NCBI GenBank assembly: GCA_017483605.1
Contig: JAFUWG010000015.1
Location: 1-64,000 of the forward strand
Reading direction: 5' to 3'
DNA length: 64,000 nucleotides
Source: Bacteroidaceae bacterium
GTDB lineage: Bacteria > Bacteroidota > Bacteroidia > Bacteroidales > Bacteroidaceae
Both the position numbers and the translations under genes were made by a program. Below the pieces are notes generated by a model. That model was not told the origin of the DNA. It did not search any database and was given only the letters and a program-made list of their open reading frames with translations. Positions 1-8,200 of this stretch are shown here, one piece after another. Position 1 is the first letter of the stretch; each line of letters opens with the position of its first letter.

Positions 1-183
1 CGGCTTTATTTCGGGATGCACCTCTATGCCATAAAACAAGACACCCAGCAGCGATTGCTGACGGGCTATCTCATAAAGGCTCTCCCAATCTTCCAGTGAG
101 ATGTCCTTCGGTCTTTCATCAGATGTACCAATTGAATACCGAAGCAACTGAAAAAATAAATCTATAATAGAATTTTTCAACAA
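1..183 (-). CDS. Nucleotidyltransferase-family protein (NTP_transf_5-like), N-terminal part only
   Basis: An open minus-strand frame runs off the left edge. Its start includes the stretches QLLRYSIGTSDERPKDISL and EDWESLYEIARQQSLLGVL, which resemble the N-terminus of the nucleotidyltransferase family found in Bacteroidetes polysaccharide loci (NTP_transf_5 type: a Trp-Glu-x-Leu helix followed by a 'xxLLYxxL' helix). No ATG is available: an in-frame TGA lies just upstream, so the start is probably one of two adjacent TTG codons near 183. It follows the WecG-like gene by about 105 nt on the same strand and may be the tail of the capsule operon. The catalytic part is outside the window, so function is tentative. 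Confidence 0.5.
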   Translation of the reverse strand, partial: MLKNSIIDLFFQLLRYSIGTSDERPKDISLEDWESLYEIARQQSLLGVLFYGIEVHPEIKP

Positions 184-288
184 TAGAATTTTTTTTCAAC
201 AATAATTACTAACTTTGCAGCCGATGTTAAAAGCCTTTTTTGAACAACTACGCTTTTGGTGGTATATCTTCAAGGAGAAATACAACCT

Positions 289-1005
289 TTAATTTTTTTC
301 CTTCTGTATGTTCCAAAGGAAAAGAGGGTTGCCTATTACATATCGTCTCCACATCCTTTTCGGTTCAATCATCAGCCTATACAGCCACTCCAAAGAATGC
401 TCCTGCCACCATTTAGGTGCACGGACAGCCGTCCCCGCATAAAAGTCAAACACCGCACCAATTGTCCCCACATGACAATGAATATTCAAATCCCTCCAAT
501 GCGAATAAGCCCACTTCTCCTGCTTGGGCGCCGTCATACCAATCCACAACAAATCCGGATTGGCATCATTGATGGCTTTTATAATAGCCGCATTATCCTC
601 ATCCGAGAATTCTGGTTTATATGGAGGAGAATATGTTTCCACGACAATATTAGGATAGTCCACCTTTGCCCTGTCACGAATAAGCCCCAACACCTTCTCA
701 CTGCTGCCCATAAAAAAGCACTTACCACCCCTCTTGTTCAACTTCTCCATTTCTATCTGAAACAAATCCCAGCCAGCAATCCTCTCCTTCGGCTGCGATT
801 TAGCATTTAACCAGCGACAAGCCATTACGATACTTGCACCGTCTGGAATCAGATAATCACCATTCTGCAATGCCTCAGCAAACAACTCATCCTTCTGTGC
901 TACATTAAAAGAATGAGCATTGATAGTATTGATAAGCATTTTCCCTTCGGGAAGCATCAGCAATACATCCTGGGACTCTATAATTTTCAATTCAAACAAT
1001 TTCAT
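289..1005 (-). CDS. WecG/TagA/CpsF-family glycosyltransferase
   Basis: 238 residues, the usual length of GT26. It should transfer a (ManNAc-like) sugar from a UDP-sugar to a lipid-linked acceptor on the cytoplasmic face of the membrane. Family landmarks are visible: TINAHS near residues 27-32, PDG at 54-56 (the Asp is the proposed catalytic base of TagA), ERIAGWD at 74-80, GMTAPKQE at 156-163, FDFYAG at 186-191, RAPKWW at 195-200 and EWLYRL at 206-211. It is near the 3' end of the capsule operon, 39 nt after the broken acyltransferase. It would add the second sugar of the repeat or make a linkage unit; the exact donor cannot be read from sequence. Confidence 0.85.
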   Translation of the reverse strand: MKLFELKIIESQDVLLMLPEGKMLINTINAHSFNVAQKDELFAEALQNGDYLIPDGASIVMACRWLNAKSQPKERIAGWDLFQIEMEKLNKRGGKCFFMGSSEKVLGLIRDRAKVDYPNIVVETYSPPYKPEFSDEDNAAIIKAINDANPDLLWIGMTAPKQEKWAYSHWRDLNIHCHVGTIGAVFDFYAGTAVRAPKWWQEHSLEWLYRLMIEPKRMWRRYVIGNPLFLWNIQKEKN

Positions 1006-1044
1006 TTGGCTTTACAAATAATGTGTCAATTCCGTTTTTTCATC

Positions 1045-2002
1045 TCACACCGACAGTTTGAATCCAAATAACCATTTTACGCTTTTATGTTTTTGCACAA
1101 TGCAAATAACCTTATACATGACATAAAGCAATATAAAAGATACGACAGGAGCAACAACGTATCCAAGCATCAGATGGTTTTCAGTCAAGAAATCATGAGT
1201 GTACAGACTTCTGGCAAGTCGTAGAAAACCGATTTCTACCACAATATGCTGCAATAAATAAATCGACAACGTCTCTTTACCGATGCCTACAAATAAATTC
1301 AAGATTGACAGCCCCTTATATTTGTCATAAAAACGCCCCATTACAAATATTGTCGTATATATACCAGCCATTCCAATCATCAACCGAAGCAACACCACCT
1401 TTATCATATATTCTGTATTCTGGAGGATATACCCACCACTATTCCATATAGAATATTGGGGATGCCAAACACAAACCAAAAGAAGAACAAAAAAAGACAT
1501 AGAAAGAAGCCCCCTTTTCCATCCTATTTGAGAAATGTTTTTTGTATAATAGCCAAACAAGAAGAATGGAAATAGGAATGAGATATTCACAATATTTTTA
1601 GGTATCAAGTGAAATACAATAACTACCAAGCCCATTATTACCCCCCCCCATCCATGATTTCACACAAATTTTCTCACAGACACAGACAATGATGGAACTC
1701 ACAAACACCGCCCACAAGAAATAATACATACAATGGTCTCCAAACAACAATGATATGAGCATCCAAATAACAGCGGGCACAACAATGTTCGTTACTTTAT
1801 TTGCTACCAATTGTTTCCAATGATGGCGGGCAAGACTTCCCCTTAACAAGAAGCCCGAAATGTACATGAACATCGGCAAGTCAAAAGTTCTCAATAGGAT
1901 ATGGAGTGAATTCTCTATAGGGCACAAGGCATTCAATGTATGCCCTAGAACAACACTCCAAATAAGAAGTCCCTTGAAAAAATCTAATTTTCCGTCCCTC
2001 AT
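1045..2002 (-). pseudogene. Acyltransferase-3 (OafA-like) membrane protein, frameshifted at a G9 tract
   Basis: Two overlapping minus-strand frames (1598-2002 and 1045-1635) together encode one roughly 318-residue acyltransferase-3 protein. The N-terminal part carries the family start RDGKLDFFKGLLIWSVVLGH, with the conserved His, and then membrane helices; the C-terminal part holds five or six more helices. The switch between frames occurs at a run of nine Gs on the coding strand (plus-strand C run 1641-1649). Removing one G reads straight through as WMGGVIMGLVVIV and restores the full protein. The ATG overlaps the stop of the upstream TagF-like gene by 4 nt, so the gene is fully embedded in the operon. 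It would O-acetylate the polysaccharide. It may be phase variable, recently inactivated, or a homopolymer sequencing error. Confidence 0.85.
1641..1649 (-). repeat. G9 homopolymer tract (possible contingency tract)
   Basis: Nine consecutive Cs on the plus strand, nine Gs on the coding strand of the acyltransferase. A length of eight gives an intact reading frame; nine puts ribosomes into a frame that stops 13 codons later. Confidence 0.8.
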
Positions 2003-3207
2003 AACACCATTTGTTTCATTATTATCTCACAAATCGCCTCCGTCGCATGACCTTTTTCGCACGACCCCAACAAATCCAAATGCCGTTGTACTTTCTGCAG
2101 ATGCGTCTTTTCATCAAACCCACGAATCAAATCCGCTAATTCTTCATTTGTTTTTGCATACGGAAACGCCCAATCATCAATCAGAGTATAAAAACCCCTA
2201 TCTTCATTTTGATAGTATTCCAAATCAGGAGTAAACAGGAATGCCGGCTTCTTTGTCAAAGCAAAATCCCATTGAGAAGAAGAATAATCAGTGATAAATA
2301 CATCTGCCATACATAAAAGTTCTTGCATTTCATCATATTTAGAAGCATCAACAGCATCCTGTGGTATATTCTTTTTGTCAAGCGAATTACTGAAGACATG
2401 CATTCTGTACACAAAAATCCACTCTCCTCCCCATCGTTCTTTTGCTGCATCAAGACACTTTGAGATATCCAAATCCATTTTGTTTTGTTGATGCTTTACA
2501 TTCCCTCGATAAGTTGGAGCGAAAAGTATCACCTTCTTATCTTTATTTACACCCAATTTTTTCTTCGCCTTTTCTTTTATGAGTGAATTGTCTCTAAAAA
2601 AGATATCATTCCTGGGCAATCCAATCTCCATATAAGCATCTCTCCGTATCATTTGAGAATCATACATCACTTCTGTAAATCGCCTACTACTGGACACAAA
2701 CAGACTAGTATCCAAAGCATTATAATATGCCTTATACAATTCCCACTTCGCATTATTCGAAACATCTGTTGCAGAAATCATCTTCTTTGGCGACTTCGAC
2801 AAAGAGTCCTGTTTGGGTACAGATATACCAATTCTTTTATACGCCCCACCACCATGCCATGTATCAATCATAAACTGCTTTTTCCGTTTAGGAACATAAC
2901 ACGGACTTGGAATGTTTGCAACAATAATTTTGGAAGTCATCTGATAATAAAAATATTTCAGACTATTATAAGACACACACCTTACTCCCTCTCTTCCCAT
3001 CAATTCTTCTGGTGGACTTTGCAAACACCATATATATTGCAACCGCGTTCCATATTTTTCATATAGATATTCATAAATAGAACGAGGGCTACAAGCATAT
3101 TGTGTCCCCTTCTGACTATTAAAAATAATTCGATTATTTTTGATTGGCCATAAACAAAAGCCCCTCATACATAAACGGACCACCTTTTGAACTAATTCTG
3201 TCAGCAT
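1999..3207 (-). CDS. CDP-glycerol/CDP-polyol glycerophosphotransferase (TagF-like)
   Basis: 402 residues matching the Glyphos_transf family, which polymerises or transfers polyol phosphates from CDP-glycerol or CDP-ribitol. Landmarks: WHGGGAYKRIG at 117-127 (position of the catalytic HGT in TagF), GLPRND at 196-201, ILFAPTYRG at 227-235, YRMH at 267-270 and FITDYSSSQWDFAL at 304-317. It overlaps the upstream SDR by 7 nt and the downstream acyltransferase by 4 nt, so it is translated within the operon. With the cytidylyltransferase at 5694 it implies that the polysaccharide carries a phosphopolyol. The polyol itself (glycerol, ribitol or another) cannot be told from sequence. Confidence 0.85.
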   Translation of the reverse strand: MLTELVQKVVRLCMRGFCLWPIKNNRIIFNSQKGTQYACSPRSIYEYLYEKYGTRLQYIWCLQSPPEELMGREGVRCVSYNSLKYFYYQMTSKIIVANIPSPCYVPKRKKQFMIDTWHGGGAYKRIGISVPKQDSLSKSPKKMISATDVSNNAKWELYKAYYNALDTSLFVSSSRRFTEVMYDSQMIRRDAYMEIGLPRNDIFFRDNSLIKEKAKKKLGVNKDKKVILFAPTYRGNVKHQQNKMDLDISKCLDAAKERWGGEWIFVYRMHVFSNSLDKKNIPQDAVDASKYDEMQELLCMADVFITDYSSSQWDFALTKKPAFLFTPDLEYYQNEDRGFYTLIDDWAFPYAKTNEELADLIRGFDEKTHLQKVQRHLDLLGSCEKGHATEAICEIIMKQMVL

Positions 3208-4232
3208 AACGAACGTATTAACCTATCAAACATTTCTTTTAAATCATACATAGGCATCCACCCCAATGCCTCAACTTTATCAGTATTCAATCTCAACTTT
3301 GTCTCTGGTGCATAACCTTGATTCTCTTTCGGAGAAATCACCACATTGATATTGGGATTAAATTCATCTCTCACGAACCGTGCCATGTCACGTATAGAAA
3401 TATAACTATTCTTGTTGGCAATATTATACGCCTCACCTTTATTCCCCCGCAATAATAAATAAAGCATGGCACTTACTGCATCTGTGGTATAACAATAAGG
3501 CTTTGATGAAGTCCCTGATGTATTTAAAACAATATCCATTCCAGTGATTACACTCCTTGCAAATTGTGCAAAGACTCTATTTTCGGTTTCTGCAATACCG
3601 GCTCCAAATGTCTGTGTCAGCCTTGCTATTATCACGTTAACATCATATTCTTTAGCATACGAATGGCAGAGACACTCACAAGTTCTTTTGCCCATATTAT
3701 ACGAACTACGCACCTCCATTGGGTTTACATAGCCTTGAAACGATTCATCTAACCACTCATCAGTATGATTGCTTCCATAAGTTTCCAACGAAGAAGCGTA
3801 AACCACCCCACTCACTTGCATCTTTTTAGCATATTCCAAAACTGCCATCGTACCCTCAATTGCCGTTCGGAGTGTCTCTACAGGATGTTCTACAAAATAC
3901 TTTGATGCAGTAGGACTCGCCAGATGCATTATGTAATCAATGGAATCAGCAATGCTATTCGGCGTTATCTCTGAAAGTTCTAACTGGCGGGAATCAATCT
4001 GAGCATATTCATCCGCAAAGACCTGTTGAGCCTTTTCTATATTTCTGATTACGGCTATAATCTTGATGTCCAGTTGTTTTTGTCTATTCAGTTCCAGCAA
4101 ACACTTCACCATCACAGAGCCTATCAATCCCGTCGCTCCCGTAATCAGGAACGTCTTGCCACGCAATTGCTCTGCTAACTCAAAGCGTTCGGCAAACTGC
4201 TGGACATCTTCGATAATTATATGATTATTCAT
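3201..4232 (-). CDS. NAD-dependent epimerase/dehydratase (extended SDR)
   Basis: 343 residues. The Rossmann motif TGATGLIG is at 31-38, the catalytic triad looks like Ser147/148, Tyr178 and Lys182 (SSYNMGKRT), and the sugar-nucleotide region NRVFAQFARSVITG and the C-terminal AYNIANKN stretch fit extended SDRs such as UDP-glucuronate decarboxylase or 4,6-dehydratase relatives. It would modify a nucleotide-activated sugar in the cytoplasm. Its placement between the SGNH lipoprotein/cytidylyltransferase pair and the TagF-like gene suggests it may act on the CDP-linked precursor. Substrate unknown. Start ATG at 4232, 51 nt after the SGNH stop. Confidence 0.8.
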   Translation of the reverse strand: MNNHIIIEDVQQFAERFELAEQLRGKTFLITGATGLIGSVMVKCLLELNRQKQLDIKIIAVIRNIEKAQQVFADEYAQIDSRQLELSEITPNSIADSIDYIMHLASPTASKYFVEHPVETLRTAIEGTMAVLEYAKKMQVSGVVYASSLETYGSNHTDEWLDESFQGYVNPMEVRSSYNMGKRTCECLCHSYAKEYDVNVIIARLTQTFGAGIAETENRVFAQFARSVITGMDIVLNTSGTSSKPYCYTTDAVSAMLYLLLRGNKGEAYNIANKNSYISIRDMARFVRDEFNPNINVVISPKENQGYAPETKLRLNTDKVEALGWMPMYDLKEMFDRLIRSLC

Positions 4233-4283
4233 GAGAGTTCTACAAGTTTCAGTTTTATCCTTTCACATCAGGAAAAACTATAG

Positions 4284-5693
4284 TTAATATTTAATTTCTT
4301 TTATATAATCAGCCTTGTCTTCCGTTTGAAATAAATAGTCTGCCTGATTCTTTATCTCCTCATATATGGAATGATGTACTGCAATTGTGGGATGTTTTTC
4401 ATCTAACAAATAAGCATCGGGATCGTTGTTCCCTTTAGCATCCCTAAAACACTGTCGAACATCTATATAGTAATCTTGCTGCATGAGCCAATCTGAGAAG
4501 AGTTTAATCTGATCTTTCCCTTCAAGATTATTAATCAGAAAACCACTATCAACAATCCAAACAGGAATAATATTATAAGACATCAAGGTTTTTGCAATAT
4601 CTTCACAATCCAAGATACATGTCTCCATCTTAGATTTCGTTGGATTTAGGTAAAAATCATTTGCCCCAATACTGATTAATGCATACTGTGCATTAGAGAA
4701 CCATTTTGCGTAATTTTTCACATATTGTTTAAGAGCAGAAGCCGTCTGCCCTCCTTGCCCCAAGATAAGAGTCTTGTCCAAACCTATTTCTTTACATACT
4801 AGATATGCAAATCTCTGATCCTTATTATCAGCAATGCTATTACCTTCTATATAAGAATGCCCTAAAACAATTAACTTCAGATCTGCTATAACAGGGTATC
4901 CAAACGAAAATTCATCTATCTCCATAGAATCTCCCTCTAACATATAGGCACACAATGCACCCCAAGCATATCCAGTATAGTCTCCCCCCCCTTCATTTGA
5001 CACGTCACCCCCAGAAACATCTGTCAAGCCTACTTTTATAAACGTATCAATGTTCCCTTCTTCATCCGCAACGTTAACATTATAATATCCTGCAACATCT
5101 GTACGTTTCAAAATCTCCAAATATATCCGTTGTCCTTCACATAAAGAGACATTTTTCAATTTCAGCCGATTTTTCAACACTTGTTCCGAATCCGAACCAA
5201 TAAGATATGTTGTGATAAAACTTCCCTCTTCATCTTTTCTTACACCAAACATTGTTCCTGACATATATGCCCATTTCCCCACAAGAACTTCAAAAGATTT
5301 GCCTTTTGCTATTAATGATACAGAAAGGTTAAATTTGTCCTCATGAGTTACAACACCACTAATCAATCTATTTTCAACGCCTACAATATGAGTTTTTGCG
5401 GTTGTCATATCATCTGAAATGACCCATCCTGCGCTCTTTGAAAAACTCGAAAAATCTTTTATCACAACGGAATCCCATCCTTCCGTATCTTCTGATCTCG
5501 AGTCTGAAAGTATTTCATCTCCTACAAATTCTATAGTAGGAACCTCAATATCAGCCCTGTTGCAAGAATAAAGTGATGCCAGCCATGATATAAAAATCAT
5601 AAGATAGCACTTTTTCTTATATAACGATTCGCTCCAACTAAAAGATGTAGACTTTTTCCTACACACCATAATCTTAAGAAGCCTCAAAATCAC
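4284..5693 (-). CDS. SGNH/GDSL hydrolase lipoprotein
   Basis: 469 residues. A hydrophobic segment at 31-43 ends in the lipobox LYSC (Cys44), so the protein is probably lipid-anchored and exported. The first 30 residues are unusually long for a signal peptide and Met32 could be the true start. Residues 50-260 form a beta-rich N-terminal domain of unknown type. The C-terminal half is an SGNH hydrolase: block I GHSYIEG with Ser280, block II Gly314 in GQGG, block III GAND with Asn345, block V DEKH with Asp431 and His434. It probably removes or transfers acyl groups on the exported polysaccharide. It lies directly after the cytidylyltransferase gene. A G8 tract (plus 4984-4991) sits in frame inside it. 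Confidence 0.85.
   Translation of the reverse strand: MILRLLKIMVCRKKSTSFSWSESLYKKKCYLMIFISWLASLYSCNRADIEVPTIEFVGDEILSDSRSEDTEGWDSVVIKDFSSFSKSAGWVISDDMTTAKTHIVGVENRLISGVVTHEDKFNLSVSLIAKGKSFEVLVGKWAYMSGTMFGVRKDEEGSFITTYLIGSDSEQVLKNRLKLKNVSLCEGQRIYLEILKRTDVAGYYNVNVADEEGNIDTFIKVGLTDVSGGDVSNEGGGDYTGYAWGALCAYMLEGDSMEIDEFSFGYPVIADLKLIVLGHSYIEGNSIADNKDQRFAYLVCKEIGLDKTLILGQGGQTASALKQYVKNYAKWFSNAQYALISIGANDFYLNPTKSKMETCILDCEDIAKTLMSYNIIPVWIVDSGFLINNLEGKDQIKLFSDWLMQQDYYIDVRQCFRDAKGNNDPDAYLLDEKHPTIAVHHSIYEEIKNQADYLFQTEDKADYIKEIKY
4984..4991 (-). repeat. In-frame G8 tract inside the SGNH lipoprotein gene
   Basis: Eight Cs on the plus strand, encoding the EGGGD stretch near residues 234-238. The frame is open here; a one-base slip would truncate the protein before all four SGNH blocks. 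Confidence 0.7.
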
Positions 5694-6413
5694 CTAAAAT
5701 CCAAATATTTGTTGATTCTCATGAACCTCAACCATTGCTTTGAAAATAAAGTAATCTGTTGGGGTTGTTATTTTTATATTCTCCATCGGGCCAATGACCT
5801 TACCTAATTTATGCCCATAGTGATGCATCATGGAGCATGAATCAATAAAATCATTTTTACCTTCCCTCTTTGCTCGTTCATGTGCTTCCAATATCTCCTC
5901 CAGATAAAAACTCTGAGGTGCACGTGCAATTAGTGAATTGGCACGAGTAGGAATTTCCAGTCCTCCATCTTCCAGACTCACAATAAAGGTTTCCGTGGCA
6001 GGAATACAAGTAATACAACTCCCCGCCTTTTGAACCATTCCAATATTATCCGTTATCGTTTGTTCCGTAATCAACGGTCTCACTCCATCATGTATCAGAA
6101 CGATGTCATCCTCACCTTTTGATATTTCACGTGCAGCAACCAACCCATGATAAATAGAGTCCTGCCCAGTCTCACCCCCTGCAACAATTTTCAGAACCTT
6201 GTTGATTTCAAATTTCTTGATCATCTTCTCCAAGAAAGGAATCCATTCTTCCACGCAAGCCACCACAATTCCATCAATCATCGGATGATTGTCAAACAAT
6301 TCCAATGTATAAATAATGATTGGCTTCCCCTGGTATTCAAGAAACTGTTTCGGACGTGATTTGGTGTGCATTCGCCGCCCTGCACCTCCAGCAAAAATTA
6401 CTGCGATATTCAT
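5694..6413 (-). CDS. IspD/TarI-family cytidylyltransferase, probably polyol-phosphate cytidylyltransferase
   Basis: 239 residues. The nucleotide-binding N-terminus VIFAGGAGRRMHTKSRPKQF (5-24), LIHDGVRP (about 105-112) and the ARAPQSF stretch identify the IspD superfamily. The N-terminus FAGGAGRRM with RPKQF and the position inside a polysaccharide operon with a TagF-like transferase point to the TarI branch (D-ribitol-5-P or a similar polyol phosphate to its CDP form) rather than to the housekeeping MEP-pathway enzyme. It is followed immediately by the SGNH lipoprotein (no gap) and preceded by the WbsX gene with a 6-nt gap. Substrate choice is inference. Confidence 0.8.
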   Translation of the reverse strand: MNIAVIFAGGAGRRMHTKSRPKQFLEYQGKPIIIYTLELFDNHPMIDGIVVACVEEWIPFLEKMIKKFEINKVLKIVAGGETGQDSIYHGLVAAREISKGEDDIVLIHDGVRPLITEQTITDNIGMVQKAGSCITCIPATETFIVSLEDGGLEIPTRANSLIARAPQSFYLEEILEAHERAKREGKNDFIDSCSMMHHYGHKLGKVIGPMENIKITTPTDYFIFKAMVEVHENQQIFGF

Positions 6414-6419
6414 ATATCT

Positions 6420-7535
6420 CTATTTTTCGACAACGACATCACGCAAAGCATCAAGATAGCCGTGACCGTATCTTAAATCAGGTTCCATGTAATTTCCTTC
6501 TGCCCACTCATTCCATGATTTCAGAAAGATAATCCGATGCTCTGGCTGTTTATTTTTAATAATCTCAACAGCTTTTTCTACAGACTTCTTAAATAATTCA
6601 GGAGTAGAACCTCTATAAATATAGGCCCTCCTACCAGCACGCGGAGACCTATCCCAATTTGGCAAAATCGTAGGATAACAATTCTCATCATAATCATAAT
6701 CTGTAAACCAGTACTTCATGATTTTCTCATAATCAAAAATATCCAAAGGTGCCAACTTCGGGAAATAAACCGCTAATTTTCTCCGAATTATGAAAGGTAG
6801 ATAGCCCCCCCTAGACAATTCTTGTGCTCTGAAAATATTTTCGAAAGTAATTGCATCGCAACCACTTTCCAATATTTTTTCATGGTAATCCCGCCACTCT
6901 ACATTTTGACCCACAAAAAATATTCCTTTAAGCCCATTTTTTATAGCCAATCTTTGCCATAACTCTATAAACTGTTTCGTATTGGGAATATCTAATGGAC
7001 GATATAATAGGAACAAAGGTTTACCATCAACCTTTATATATCGTTCATCCTTAAAAGCAGGTAAAACATTATAAAAATGGGCAACATGATCTTCTTCGCC
7101 GGGATAAGTCTGCAATAATAAATCTTCATTTTTATGTTTATCCGCTCCATTCCAATTTCGGCGAGTCCAAGTATGGTTTGCCCAACCCAAGCAGAACGGA
7201 AAATCAGGCTTTCCACTTTTCAGCACATCATCAAATATTTCTGCAAGCAATGTTCTACCATTACCGAACCAATAATGCCAATAACAAAAGCCTTCAACTC
7301 CCGCCTCACGAGCCATGTCTGCCTGTTGCTCGCGAACTATGGGCAGCCGCAAATCATAATATCCTAAATCTGCAGGGACTCTCGGCTGGTAATGCCCCTT
7401 AAAAAGAGGTTTAGCCTTACCAACATTTGTCCATTCAGTAAAACCCTTTCCCCACCATTCATCATTCTCTGGTATCGGATGATACTGAGGAAGGTAAAAT
7501 GCGATCACTCTTGCCTTTTTTCCCATTTTTTTCAA
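6420..7535 (-). CDS. WbsX-like glycoside hydrolase family 99-like protein
   Basis: 371 residues. The N-terminus is diagnostic of the Glyco_hydro_99-like/WbsX family of O-antigen and capsule loci: AFYLPQYHPIPENDEWWG, then GFTEWTNV, FKGHYQPRVPADLGYYDLR and a Trp-rich CLGWANHTWTRRNW. The C-terminal FLKSWNEWAEGNYMEPD is also typical. These proteins are cytoplasmic and related to endo-alpha-mannosidases, but their role in polysaccharide assembly is not settled: they may trim or transfer glycans. The gene overlaps the hexapeptide acyltransferase (7532) by 4 nt. Confidence 0.85.
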   Translation of the reverse strand: MKKMGKKARVIAFYLPQYHPIPENDEWWGKGFTEWTNVGKAKPLFKGHYQPRVPADLGYYDLRLPIVREQQADMAREAGVEGFCYWHYWFGNGRTLLAEIFDDVLKSGKPDFPFCLGWANHTWTRRNWNGADKHKNEDLLLQTYPGEEDHVAHFYNVLPAFKDERYIKVDGKPLFLLYRPLDIPNTKQFIELWQRLAIKNGLKGIFFVGQNVEWRDYHEKILESGCDAITFENIFRAQELSRGGYLPFIIRRKLAVYFPKLAPLDIFDYEKIMKYWFTDYDYDENCYPTILPNWDRSPRAGRRAYIYRGSTPELFKKSVEKAVEIIKNKQPEHRIIFLKSWNEWAEGNYMEPDLRYGHGYLDALRDVVVEK

Positions 7536-8158
7536 TTGTTTTCAATTGTTTTAATAATTTTTGCAGGCACACCTGCAGCCATAGAATAAGGAGGGATGTC
7601 ATGAGTCACCACTGAATTTGCAGCAACCACGACTCCATCTCCAATATGTACACCAGACAATACTGCCACTTTGTCTCCTAACCAAACATTATCCCCAATT
7701 ACGACTTCTCCTTTACTGATTAAATCTCTTTCTTTTGGTTTTTTCAACAGATCTGAATAAGAAAAAGAACCATGATTGTTATCTGAAATAATAACAAACG
7801 CACCTGTTAAAAGATTATTTCCTATTACAATTTTATTGCATGCTGTAATTTGACCAAATCTCCCAAAGACACAATTATCTCCGATTTGAATTGTCGGAGA
7901 GAAGTCTGCACCTCCATAGTGTTCCCACGCATCAATGATATTACCCCGAAAAAACATACAATTATCACCGATTCTTATATTCTTTCCTCCTTTTGTAAAT
8001 ATATGCCTTTCAAAGCGTGTGCCTTTTCCTACAGATTGAAAGGCATTTGAAATCCAACATGAATATATAAAATTTTTTCTTTTTGATAACCAAACATCTA
8101 TATCAAACGGATACAATGCCAATATCTTTGAGAAAATAATGACTAAAAATCTTTTCAT
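7532..8158 (-). CDS. Hexapeptide-repeat (left-handed beta-helix) acyltransferase
   Basis: 208 residues. From about residue 60 onward the sequence falls into imperfect [LIV]-G-x4 hexapeptides (RIGDNCMF, VIGDNVWLGDKVAVLSGV, HIGDGVVVAANSVV) and ends in the family-typical DIPPYSMAAGVPAKII. It is expected to be a trimeric cytoplasmic enzyme that uses acetyl-CoA to acetylate a sugar or amino sugar. The N-terminal 55 residues include a short hydrophobic stretch. The gene lies between the Wzy and WbsX genes, so the acceptor is probably a precursor of this polysaccharide, possibly the amino sugar made by the WecE-type aminotransferase. Confidence 0.85.
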   Translation of the reverse strand: MKRFLVIIFSKILALYPFDIDVWLSKRKNFIYSCWISNAFQSVGKGTRFERHIFTKGGKNIRIGDNCMFFRGNIIDAWEHYGGADFSPTIQIGDNCVFGRFGQITACNKIVIGNNLLTGAFVIISDNNHGSFSYSDLLKKPKERDLISKGEVVIGDNVWLGDKVAVLSGVHIGDGVVVAANSVVTHDIPPYSMAAGVPAKIIKTIENN

Positions 8159-8200
8159 GCCACAAAACTTACTCTATCAAAAATAGAAAAAATCCATGAA

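Noticed and set aside
224..292. A 22-codon plus-strand ORF starting MLKAFFEQL, preceded by TAACTTTG (210-217)
   Set aside because: The start is only 6 nt after the -7-like box, no -33 is present, and it runs into the 3' end of the WecG-like gene on the other strand. Without comparative data it cannot be separated from chance.
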